This document shows positions 6,425 to 13,936 of a stretch of 14,959 bases of DNA, in pieces; within the stretch, counting starts at the first letter, position 1; every line of letters starts with the position of its first letter. Below the pieces are notes generated by a model. The model searched no databases. It was not told where the DNA came from and saw only the letters and a list, made by a program, of their open reading frames with translations. Position numbers and translations under genes: made by a program. Origin of the DNA: Anaerolineae bacterium (lineage in GTDB: Bacteria; Chloroflexota; Anaerolineae; JAFGEY01); assembly GCA_016929205.1 (NCBI GenBank), contig JAFGJF010000121.1:1-14959 (forward strand), written 5' to 3'.

Positions 6425-7408
6425 ATGGATTATCGAGATCGACGCATTGTGCTGCTCGTGATCGGCGGGGCATTTTTGCTGCTTGGGTTTGGTGCCGCCT
6501 TTTTGGGGCCGCTAGAGATGATCTGCTTTTATTTTTTTGCAGAGGGCGGCCGGTTCGCCTATGAAGGCTTTGGCTTTGGTTCGTTCATGTTTGGCAATAT
6601 CGCAGCCCAGATCATAGGTTATTATGTGATCGCCGCCATTGCCATCCCGCTTGGGTACGGGCATTTGACGGTGCGGCGCTGGGCTAGGACGTTGTCCTTG
6701 GCCTTGCTATGGGCGTGGCTGGTCGTCGGTTTGCCACTGAGCTTGGTTCTGCTGTTGATTTTGCTGATGTCCAAGGACCTGACGTTGTTTGTGGCTTTGG
6801 TGGCGATCGGTTTGGTGGCGGCGTTCTATTTTATCATTCCATGGTTGCTGATTCGGTTCTACAAGAGTCGTGATGTGCAGCTGACGTTTGGGCAGCGCGA
6901 TCCCGAACCTGACAGGTTGGGGACCATTCCCATTCCCGTTTTGGTTTTGAGCGCATTGTATTTGCTGGGTGCCGTTTTGTTGCACGTGCCGATCTTTTTT
7001 CGCGGCATTTTTCCCCTCTTTGGTCTGTTTCTGTTCGATCTGCCGGGTTTTTTACTGCTCGATTTCTCAATCTGGGCGTGTGTTATCCTGGCCTGGGGAA
7101 CGCTGCGGCGCAAGAGTTGGGCCTGGTGGGGGGCGCTGGCTGGCGTTGGCCTGATGATCGTGTCGACCACGATCACGTTGCTGGCGATGGATTACCACGA
7201 GGTGCTGGCCCAGATGCGTTTTGCACCGCTGGAAATGCAGGCTCTGCAGGGGATCCCTGCTCGAGGTGTGTATGTTGCCTTGTTTGTCGGCGGGCCGATG
7301 GTCGTGACGTGGATCGTGATCGTTTGTTCAAAGCGTCATTTTGGTTCAACTGCTGTGGATGATCCGGTCGAGCTGAGAAAAGTACTGCAGGATTACAAAC
7401 CTGGCTAG
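6425..7408 (+). CDS. Multi-pass membrane protein of unknown function
   Basis: I do not recognise a family. The 327-residue protein is strongly hydrophobic, with about eight predicted membrane segments (roughly 8-29, 58-78, 88-115, 120-145, 168-192, 197-225, 230-255, 281-302), a charged loop near 146-166 and a short soluble C-terminal tail. No catalytic motif is evident. ATG 6425 (MDYRDRRIVLL) is chosen because AAAGG lies seven bases upstream and the in-frame ATG at 6335 would translate the intergenic repeat. It lies 83 bases before an ABC-2 exporter pair and could be an accessory of it, but nothing in the protein proves this. Confidence 0.75.
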   Translation: MDYRDRRIVLLVIGGAFLLLGFGAAFLGPLEMICFYFFAEGGRFAYEGFGFGSFMFGNIAAQIIGYYVIAAIAIPLGYGHLTVRRWARTLSLALLWAWLVVGLPLSLVLLLILLMSKDLTLFVALVAIGLVAAFYFIIPWLLIRFYKSRDVQLTFGQRDPEPDRLGTIPIPVLVLSALYLLGAVLLHVPIFFRGIFPLFGLFLFDLPGFLLLDFSIWACVILAWGTLRRKSWAWWGALAGVGLMIVSTTITLLAMDYHEVLAQMRFAPLEMQALQGIPARGVYVALFVGGPMVVTWIVIVCSKRHFGSTAVDDPVELRKVLQDYKPG

Positions 7409-7474
7409 GACTGGTTGTAGGTGCGGCTTCCGGCTGCGCATCTGTGTTGTGCACCGTGGAATCTCAAATCAAAG

Positions 7475-7480
7475 TACAAT
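7475..7480 (+). promoter_or_regulatory. Possible -10 box for a near-leaderless exporter transcript
   Basis: TACAAT (7475-7480) matches the -10 consensus at five of six positions and sits 11 bases before the ATG at 7492, so RNA starting about seven bases downstream would have almost no leader. No convincing -35 box lies at normal spacing, and no Shine-Dalgarno sequence precedes the ATG. Confidence 0.3.
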
Positions 7481-7491
7481 GAATGTAAAAT

Positions 7492-8451
7492 ATGATAAAA
7501 CCGATCAAAGTAGGACATTTGCGCAAACTATTTGGCGACAAGGTCGCCGTTTCCGACCTGACCCTGACCGTCGAGCGCGGCGAGGTCTTTGGCTTTTTGG
7601 GACCGAACGGCGCGGGCAAGACGACGAGCATCAAGATGCTGCTGGGTTTGATCGCCCCCAGTTCCGGCGAGGGACAGTTGTTTGGCCACGCACTCGGGGA
7701 TCCGCGCGGACGGGCCAAGGTCGGGTTCTTGCCGGAGCATTTTCGCTTTCACGACTGGCTTCAAGCGACCGAGTTTTTGCAATTGCACGCCAATCTGTAT
7801 CACATCCCACATGATGTCGCCCGGCAGCGCATTCCCGAGTTGCTGGCGCTGGTCGGACTGGGCGAACACGCAGAGAAAAAGCTGCGCGCCTTTTCCAAGG
7901 GGATGTTGCAGCGCGTCGGCCTGGCACAGGCGTTGCTCAATGAGCCTGAGTTGGTGTTTCTCGACGAACCGACGTCGGGCCTTGACCCTATGGGACGGCG
8001 CCTGGTGCGCGATATCATTCGCGATTTGCGCGAGCGGGGCACGACGGTGTTTTTGAACTCGCACTTGCTCAGCGAGGTCGAGATCACCTGCGATCGGGTG
8101 GCGTTTATCAATCACGGTGAGGTGATTCATACCAGCATACTGCGCGCAGCGTCCGGCCAGTCATTGGTGGATGGCGAATTGAGCGTTCAGATCCGGGCAC
8201 GTCTGCGAGGTGGTGTGACGGCATCGGTGAACGGAAATTGGAACAAGGTTGTGGATGGGCTGTGGCAGTGGGGCAAAAACGTACGCGCAGATGGCAACCT
8301 CATTACACTGACTCTACCCGGCGAGGCCGATCTGCCGGCCATCACCCGCTACCTGGTGGAGAACGATGTGGACGTGTACGCCGTGTCGCCGCAAAAGTTG
8401 TCGTTGGAGGATTTGTTTATGCAGCTCGTTGGCGGGGAGGTTACAGAATGA
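7492..8451 (+). CDS. ABC-2 type exporter, ATP-binding subunit
   Basis: This 319-residue protein powers the permease encoded next. Walker A is GPNGAGKTT (37-45). The Q-loop position reads GFLPEH (78-83), with Glu in place of Gln, common in this exporter group. The signature is FSKGMLQR (134-141), Walker B is LVFLDEP (154-160) with the D-loop SGLD, and the switch histidine is His191 in NSHLL. The extra C-terminal domain of about 100 residues is typical of drug- or antibiotic-type and gliding-type ABC-2 ATPases. ATG 7492 has no clear ribosome site. The stop overlaps the permease start in an ATGA, so the two are translationally coupled. The substrate is not deducible. Confidence 0.93.
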   Translation: MIKPIKVGHLRKLFGDKVAVSDLTLTVERGEVFGFLGPNGAGKTTSIKMLLGLIAPSSGEGQLFGHALGDPRGRAKVGFLPEHFRFHDWLQATEFLQLHANLYHIPHDVARQRIPELLALVGLGEHAEKKLRAFSKGMLQRVGLAQALLNEPELVFLDEPTSGLDPMGRRLVRDIIRDLRERGTTVFLNSHLLSEVEITCDRVAFINHGEVIHTSILRAASGQSLVDGELSVQIRARLRGGVTASVNGNWNKVVDGLWQWGKNVRADGNLITLTLPGEADLPAITRYLVENDVDVYAVSPQKLSLEDLFMQLVGGEVTE

Positions 8452-9293
8452 CCCTACCCGGACTTGTCGTGATCGCCAAGTTGACCTTCAAAGAGGCGGT
8501 ACGCCGCAAGATCGTGCTTGGGGCGCTTCTCCTGGGGTTGGTCTTTCTCGGCGTGTACGGCACGGGGCTTTATTTCATCCGCCAGGATATGCTGCGTACC
8601 GCTGTCAACATGGGGCCAATGATCCACAATCAAATGTACAATTTTCTGCTCTTGAGCGGCCTGTACGTGGTCAATTTCCTCTTTATCGCTATGTCTGTGC
8701 TGACCTCAGTCGATACCGTTGCCGGCGAGATCGCGACGGGCACCATTCACACCCTGGTCGCCAAGCCGGTGCGTCGTTGGGAAGTGCTGCTCGGCAAATG
8801 GGTGGGATATGTGATCATGTTGACCCTGTACCTGGCCATAATGGCCGGCGGCGTGCTTGTGCTCGTGCCGGCGATCACCGGTTATCGAGCACCCAATGCG
8901 CTGCGTGGTTTGGTGTTGATCTGGATGAACGGGCTGTTGATGCTGAACGTCTCCTTGTTGGGCGGCACACGGCTCTCGACGCTGGCCAACGGCGTGCTGG
9001 TTTTTGCTGTTTTTGGCGTGGCTTTTGTGGGAGGATGGATCGAACAGATCGGCTCCTTCCTGGACAGCGCGGCAGCGGTCAATGTAGGCATCGTGTCCAG
9101 CCTGTTGATGCCCAGCGAGGCCTTGTGGAAACGGGCCGCTTTTGAGATGCGTTCGCTGCTCGTCGACGCGGTTGGTTTTTCGCCGTTTACGTCCAGCTCT
9201 GTGCCCAGTCCACTGATGATCGGCTATGCCGTGTTGTATGCCTTCGTCGCCTTGGGGCTGGCTGTGTGGAGTTTTGAACGGCGCGATTTGTAG
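8448..9293 (+). CDS. ABC-2 type exporter, membrane permease subunit
   Basis: This 281-residue protein has about six membrane segments (roughly 22-44, 66-88, 119-140, 153-172, 180-198, 258-276). The cytoplasmic segment between helices 2 and 3, VAGEIATGTIHTLVAKPVRR followed by WEVLLGKW, is the hallmark of ABC-2 permeases of the NosY/CcmB-like group. ATG 8448 is chosen because GGGGAGG lies at 8434-8440 and the ATG overlaps the stop of the ATPase gene; in-frame codons upstream belong to the ATPase sequence. It is the last gene of its unit, with a strong terminator 20 bases downstream. Possible substrates include lipids, peptides or proteins; none is indicated. Confidence 0.9.
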   Translation: MTLPGLVVIAKLTFKEAVRRKIVLGALLLGLVFLGVYGTGLYFIRQDMLRTAVNMGPMIHNQMYNFLLLSGLYVVNFLFIAMSVLTSVDTVAGEIATGTIHTLVAKPVRRWEVLLGKWVGYVIMLTLYLAIMAGGVLVLVPAITGYRAPNALRGLVLIWMNGLLMLNVSLLGGTRLSTLANGVLVFAVFGVAFVGGWIEQIGSFLDSAAAVNVGIVSSLLMPSEALWKRAAFEMRSLLVDAVGFSPFTSSSVPSPLMIGYAVLYAFVALGLAVWSFERRDL

Positions 9294-9312
9294 CCTGGTG
9301 GACAAAGGTGAG

Positions 9313-9344
9313 GCCGGCAAGGATTGTATTGCCGGCTTTTTTTT
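9313..9344 (+). terminator. Rho-independent terminator after the ABC-2 exporter
   Basis: A perfect 8-bp stem, GCCGGCAA (9313-9320) with TTGCCGGC (9329-9336), has an 8-base loop and is followed by eight T residues at 9337-9344. It isolates the exporter unit from the STAND/radical SAM operon. Confidence 0.93.
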
Positions 9345-9376
9345 GCCAGGCCGGATCGGCTAGCGTGCATTTCCTA

Positions 9377-9405
9377 TTGAGTCCGAGGGCATATCATGGT
9401 ACAAT
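9377..9405 (+). promoter_or_regulatory. Upstream promoter of the STAND operon, extended -10 type
   Basis: TTGAGT (9377-9382), a 17-bp spacer and TACAAT (9400-9405) preceded by TGG, so TGGTACAAT is an extended -10 element. The -35 matches at four of six positions and the -10 at five of six. It lies just after the terminator and before the first STAND gene. Confidence 0.6.
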
Positions 9406-9437
9406 AGATTTACAGGACCCAGGCGCGCGTTGTCCGT

Positions 9438-9466
9438 TTGCGCTCGTGGGTTGTTTCGGGTACAAT
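9438..9466 (+). promoter_or_regulatory. Second, downstream promoter of the STAND operon
   Basis: TTGCGC (9438-9443), a 17-bp spacer and TACAAT (9461-9466). The -35 box is weak (three of six), while the -10 equals that of the upstream promoter. Transcription would begin near 9473, about 50 bases before the ATG at 9525. Confidence 0.42.
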
Positions 9467-9524
9467 TCCCATAACGATCCTATCCACGTTCAACGATCCA
9501 GACAACTGTTCCCGGTAACCAGAG

Positions 9525-11201
9525 ATGGCTGAGACAGTCGAGGTAAACCGAAAAGCGCGGCTCGAACGGCGCATACAAGAGGCCCGAGCGTCTTGGGAAA
9601 TTTCAAGTCGCCGTATTGAGGCTGTTAAACACGACCTTGCCCTGGCATTGGACGGCCAACGTCACGTTGTCCTGCAAGAGCAGTTGGCCGACTTGGAACG
9701 AGAGCGCGAGGCACTTGAGTCCGAACTTGAGCGGCTGGAAGGCGAACTGGAAGCAGAGCGGGAGTCGCTGTCGGCTGTCGCGTTCTCCCAGATCGAGTTT
9801 GTCAATCGCGAGAACGAACTGCGTCTTCTGGATATGGATCGGATGCGCAAGACGCGTTCGCCGTATACCTTGATCGGCGCCCCGGCAGGATACGGCAAGA
9901 GCTACCTGTTGCGGCGTCTCGTCTCCAGCGCTCAGGCGGACGAGGCCATCTGCGATCAATGGGCGTTTTGTTACCTTGATTTCGATCATGCCGGGCAAGA
10001 TCAGATTGCTTTTATCGCTCGCTCGATCGCGCGCGTGGGGGCGGTGCAAGATCGTGCCGACGTCGATCAAATCTGTGACAGTGTCGTAGGCGAGTTGGCG
10101 GCACCGCTGCCCGAGGGACGTAAGGCGGTATTGTTGATCTTGGATGGTGTGGAACGGCTCAATACGGATGCCCGGCAGTGGTTGTACACCTTGTTTCTCA
10201 CCCTAAACCAGCGCACGCGTATGGGCTACCAGGAGATCATTGTCGTGCGCATCATCGTTGCCGGGCGCCACCCAGAGCAGTTCTGGGAAGGGTACGAGCG
10301 TGCGTTCGCACCGGCCCTGGCTCCTCAGCGTCTCTATCTCAGCCCGTTTGACCAGCATCCCATTCAAGAATTGGTGTGGAGCCAGGCCCAGGCCGTACAG
10401 ATTTCGTTGGACGATCAAATGGTCGTTCAGCTTGCCGACGAGGTACAGTATCTGAGCGGTGGACATCCCAAGGTGATTCGCAGCCTGGTCGATCACTTGA
10501 CGACCCGGTCGTTCGCAATCGGCTCGCCTGTGGATTATTTTGCCCGCCGCCGGGCAGAGTTGATCCATAGTTACGTCTCTCCCGTCGTTGCCGATTTGGT
10601 ATCTGGCTTCGACGACGAGTTGGCCGAGATCGTGCAGACGCTCAGTGTCTTTCGGCGTATCAACGCCAACACGGTGCAGGTCCTGGTTCAGGCCGGTGAG
10701 CTTCCGGCAAATATAAACGAGATTGAGTTTTTGTCCAGGATCCAAAAAACAAGTGTGCTGGTCGGGCCGACGATTCAAGAGCCGTTCTATCGTGATATGT
10801 TGATGCGCCGCGTTTTGGCCATTCATATGGCCTATGGTACGAAAGCGAGCGCGGATCGCTACCAGCGCTTGAACGGTGTGGCACTGGAATTGTACGACAA
10901 CTGGATCCTCAACCTTGGCAAGGCGTTGCCGGACTCTTTTCTCAAATCCACACAGCGGCTGTTGTCGGTGGTGGAATGGCTTTTCCATGCCCTTCAGAAC
11001 CCATCCCAGGACGAGGGCATGTTGTACGATGGTCTGACCAAGTATGCCCAGGCGCTGTCCAGCGGCACGCTGCCACTTTCTGTGGCAGATCTGATTATCG
11101 ATCAGATCCGTCAGGATGTCGAGGTACGCTACCTTTTGAGCCACCAGATGGGTGACGGTGCCATTGACACCGTGTACAAGTGGCTGCAATCGTGTTGTTA
11201 G
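9525..11201 (+). CDS. STAND-type P-loop NTPase with N-terminal coiled coil
   Basis: This 558-residue protein looks like a signal-sensing NTPase switch. Residues about 8-85 form a charged heptad-like coiled coil (LERRIQEA, then LADLEREREALESELERLEG). A short FVNRENELRLL box leads to Walker A GAPAGYGKS (118-126), Walker B VLLILDG (202-208, Asp207), a sensor-like arginine in VAGRHPEQF, and a GGHP motif (312-315) at the GLPL position of STAND/NB-ARC proteins. A winged-helix-like part follows (about 350-430). The rest is helical with no clear repeats or enzyme domain. An in-frame TAA at 9516 shows that ATG 9525 is the first usable start; its ribosome site is weak. It lies 11 bases before a second STAND gene, so the two are probably co-expressed partners. 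Confidence 0.82.
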   Translation: MAETVEVNRKARLERRIQEARASWEISSRRIEAVKHDLALALDGQRHVVLQEQLADLEREREALESELERLEGELEAERESLSAVAFSQIEFVNRENELRLLDMDRMRKTRSPYTLIGAPAGYGKSYLLRRLVSSAQADEAICDQWAFCYLDFDHAGQDQIAFIARSIARVGAVQDRADVDQICDSVVGELAAPLPEGRKAVLLILDGVERLNTDARQWLYTLFLTLNQRTRMGYQEIIVVRIIVAGRHPEQFWEGYERAFAPALAPQRLYLSPFDQHPIQELVWSQAQAVQISLDDQMVVQLADEVQYLSGGHPKVIRSLVDHLTTRSFAIGSPVDYFARRRAELIHSYVSPVVADLVSGFDDELAEIVQTLSVFRRINANTVQVLVQAGELPANINEIEFLSRIQKTSVLVGPTIQEPFYRDMLMRRVLAIHMAYGTKASADRYQRLNGVALELYDNWILNLGKALPDSFLKSTQRLLSVVEWLFHALQNPSQDEGMLYDGLTKYAQALSSGTLPLSVADLIIDQIRQDVEVRYLLSHQMGDGAIDTVYKWLQSCC

Positions 11202-11212
11202 GGGGATGTGAA

Positions 11213-13897
11213 ATGACCAAGTTTGATATATTCGTAGGTCGCAAAGATGAACTGAGATTGATCGACGAGTGGATCAACAAGTGGAACACGACGCACTTGA
11301 TCGCTGTTCAAGGCGACGGCGGTGTGGGGAAAACCTGGCTGCTCAAAGAGGTCCAGAAACGGTATCAAGACCGCGATGACCTGGTTGTGGTCTATTGGGA
11401 CTATGCCGAACATCACGCCACCGGCCTGTCGCAGATTGCCGATCTCTATCGCTATCTGGGTATTGAAAAATCCCGGTTTCTCGACGCCCTGGCCGAATTG
11501 AACCAAAAGGCATACGACTGGGTGCCGGATGAGGTGGAAAGAAAAGAAAAGCAGTTGTTTCAGATCTCGGTCGACGAACTGGATCCCTATTTGGAAGAAA
11601 AGCGCATGATCTATCTGACCGACACCACCGAGTCGATGGCGGTTTCGACCGAACGTGCTGATCAATATACCAGCCAGCTGGGCAACGCGCTTGTGATCTC
11701 GGCAGGACGCAACGTCAAGCAGGAAAAACTGGCTACGTTTAACGACGTTTACGGCTCGCAGAATGTGAGCCTGATCGAGTTGTGTGAGTTTGATCGTGTC
11801 GAGAGCGCCGAGTTTTTCAGCGCGGTGGATGTCGAGGGGGTGATCGAGCCCGAGATGCGCGCCAAGCTCTATTTTCTGACCGATGGACGTCCTATTTTGC
11901 TAACCCTGGCTGTCGAATGGTCTGTGCGAAATAATACGTTGTCTGATATTGCTGAGCGACCGTTGGACGAATTAACATCGTTGTCCCAAGATGCGCTGCG
12001 TACTCTGCGCGAGCAGTTTGAATTCGAATTGGTCAATCGCGTCCGCGACTTGAAGGGTATGCTGAACCAGGCCGTGCTTTATATGGCCCACGTTAACCGG
12101 CGAAATGACGCGCACATCCTGTCGGCATTGTTCGACATATCCCTGCCCGAGGCCTACAATCTTGTCGATCAGCTTGCCGGGCTCGCCTTTGTGAAATACA
12201 ATCCGTCGACTGCCAGTTGTCTGTTGCACGACGAGATGAAAAACCTGATCAACAAGCACGTCTGGCCGTATATCGACCCAACCGGCGAGATCCGGGTCAA
12301 GCTCTTGCACAAAGTGATTGAGACGTACTATCAGCCTCGCATTGACGAACTCGTGGCACAGACCAAGACACAGTTGGAACTGGACAAAGGCCCGGTTCAC
12401 CGGGCAACGATCAGCGACGCTGAATGGGAACAGTGGCGGCTGGAGGCAGAGTGCCTGTATTATCACTTGCAGATCGGGGAAAAGGAGGGGCTGGCCTATT
12501 TTGAAGCGCGGTTTGCCGAGGCGCAGCGCAACAACCATCTCGTGCGGATGCAGCTTTTGCTCAGCGAGATGGAGATTGCCGGGCATACCGGCATCCAGGA
12601 CACGTTCGAACTTCGGCGGGCGGAATCGCTGCGCCTTGAAGGAAAATTGACCCAGGCGGCCGATATCTGTCACCGGATGTTGGCCAGGCGCGGTTTGTCG
12701 CCAGAGAACCGGATCAGCGCTTACAATGTGCTGGGGCTGATTGCCGCTTTGACCGATCCAGAACAGGCGGTCAGATCGTTTCAATCGGCGCTCAAAATTG
12801 CTCGAAAACAAGGCCAGATGCGCGTTATGGGCGTGATGCACAACAACCTGGGCCAGATCTATAGCCGGACCAGCCATCTCGATCAAGCGATTCAACACTA
12901 CAATCAGGCGATCGAGTACAGCCGGGTGGCAGGGAATCATCCCCTGGTTGCCTCGGCGACAAACAACCTGGCCTACATTTATCGACTGCAAGGCAATCTC
13001 TCGCAGGCAGACGTCCTGTGCCGGGTGGCTTTGGCACGTCGCCGCCGGTTGGGATTGGAGCGCGACCTGGCATACAGCTATTTGACCAAAGGTGAAATCG
13101 ATCGCGACCGGGGTGACCTGGAGGGGGCAGAACGGTATACGAAATTGGCCTTGCGCAGTTTTGACAAGGTCGGTGAAATCCGCGGACAGGTGATGGCCTA
13201 TCGCTCTTTGTCCAATATCCGCCGCCATATGGAACAGTATGAGGAGACAGAAGCGTACCTGGAACGCGCATTGCTCCTGGCCGATCAGTTTGGCGATGAG
13301 TCGCTTTTAGCCAGCGTATTCAACGTGTATGGACGCGAGCAGCGCGATCGTGCCGTATACCTGCAAGAAATCAACGGCGGCAACAAGATCCCCGAGATCG
13401 CCGCGTTTTTCCAAAACGCCCAGGATTACCTGACGCGCAGCCTGGATTTGGCTTCGAAATACGGCGATCAGTGGCTGATTGCGCGTGCTCAATTCGAACT
13501 GGCATTGGCTTATTTCCTTGGCCGTTTGCGCCAGGATCAAGAGGTGGCGGATTTGCTGGACCAGATATGGGACAAGGCCGCACGCCTGGGGTACACACTT
13601 TTGCAGGGATACATCCAGGAAACTCGCGGTGAGATCGCCGAACGGCAGCACGATTACGCTGCGGCGGCGCATCACTTTGGACTGGCGGCACAGCTCATTT
13701 CACAGCAGCGCGGACGCGAGCCAGAACGGTTTTTCGACCGTCTCTGTGACCGCTTTTTGAATCCCAGGTTTTCTTCCGATGCGATCGCTGTTTTGGCTCA
13801 GGGGATTCTCGACGTCATTCAAGGACCGGATATGGACGACTCTTTGCAGCCATTGGGGATGTTGTGCCGGCAGGTGCTGGGGTTTGACGAGTTTTGA
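11213..13897 (+). CDS. STAND NTPase with C-terminal TPR sensor array
   Basis: This 894-residue protein has the usual STAND order without an N-terminal effector domain: an FVGRKDEL box (7-14), Walker A GDGGVGKT (34-41), a Walker B-like MIYLTDTTE (132-140, Asp137, less hydrophobic-acidic than normal), a sensor-like Arg166 in VISAGRN, a GRP motif (225-227) at the GLPL position, a winged-helix region (about 265-350), a helical arm, then TPR-like repeats from about 500 to 830, clearest at 540-690 (NNLGQIY, NNLAYIY, YLTKGEI, YRSLSNI). TPRs of this kind bind a ligand or partner that releases the NTPase. No DNA-binding domain is visible at the C-terminus, unlike MalT. ATG 11213 is chosen for the AGGGGG at 11200-11205; in-frame codons upstream overlap the previous gene. 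The stop is 39 bases before the radical SAM gene. Confidence 0.87.
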   Translation: MTKFDIFVGRKDELRLIDEWINKWNTTHLIAVQGDGGVGKTWLLKEVQKRYQDRDDLVVVYWDYAEHHATGLSQIADLYRYLGIEKSRFLDALAELNQKAYDWVPDEVERKEKQLFQISVDELDPYLEEKRMIYLTDTTESMAVSTERADQYTSQLGNALVISAGRNVKQEKLATFNDVYGSQNVSLIELCEFDRVESAEFFSAVDVEGVIEPEMRAKLYFLTDGRPILLTLAVEWSVRNNTLSDIAERPLDELTSLSQDALRTLREQFEFELVNRVRDLKGMLNQAVLYMAHVNRRNDAHILSALFDISLPEAYNLVDQLAGLAFVKYNPSTASCLLHDEMKNLINKHVWPYIDPTGEIRVKLLHKVIETYYQPRIDELVAQTKTQLELDKGPVHRATISDAEWEQWRLEAECLYYHLQIGEKEGLAYFEARFAEAQRNNHLVRMQLLLSEMEIAGHTGIQDTFELRRAESLRLEGKLTQAADICHRMLARRGLSPENRISAYNVLGLIAALTDPEQAVRSFQSALKIARKQGQMRVMGVMHNNLGQIYSRTSHLDQAIQHYNQAIEYSRVAGNHPLVASATNNLAYIYRLQGNLSQADVLCRVALARRRRLGLERDLAYSYLTKGEIDRDRGDLEGAERYTKLALRSFDKVGEIRGQVMAYRSLSNIRRHMEQYEETEAYLERALLLADQFGDESLLASVFNVYGREQRDRAVYLQEINGGNKIPEIAAFFQNAQDYLTRSLDLASKYGDQWLIARAQFELALAYFLGRLRQDQEVADLLDQIWDKAARLGYTLLQGYIQETRGEIAERQHDYAAAAHHFGLAAQLISQQRGREPERFFDRLCDRFLNPRFSSDAIAVLAQGILDVIQGPDMDDSLQPLGMLCRQVLGFDEF

Positions 13898-13936
13898 TGG
13901 AACTGTTTGCAGTGATGACAAAGCGAGGAAGCGCGT

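Noticed and set aside
8238..8447. Upstream extension of the ABC-2 permease
   Set aside because: That stretch is the ATPase gene in another frame. The ATG at 8448 has a strong ribosome site and overlaps the ATPase stop.
11180..11212. Earlier start for the STAND-TPR protein
   Set aside because: It would overlap the previous gene; ATG 11213 has AGGGGG at good spacing and leads straight into FVGRKDEL.
11213..13897. MalT/LuxR-type transcription factor call for the STAND-TPR protein
   Set aside because: The NTPase and TPR layout is similar, but no LuxR-type helix-turn-helix is present at the C-terminus (it ends GMLCRQVLGFDEF).
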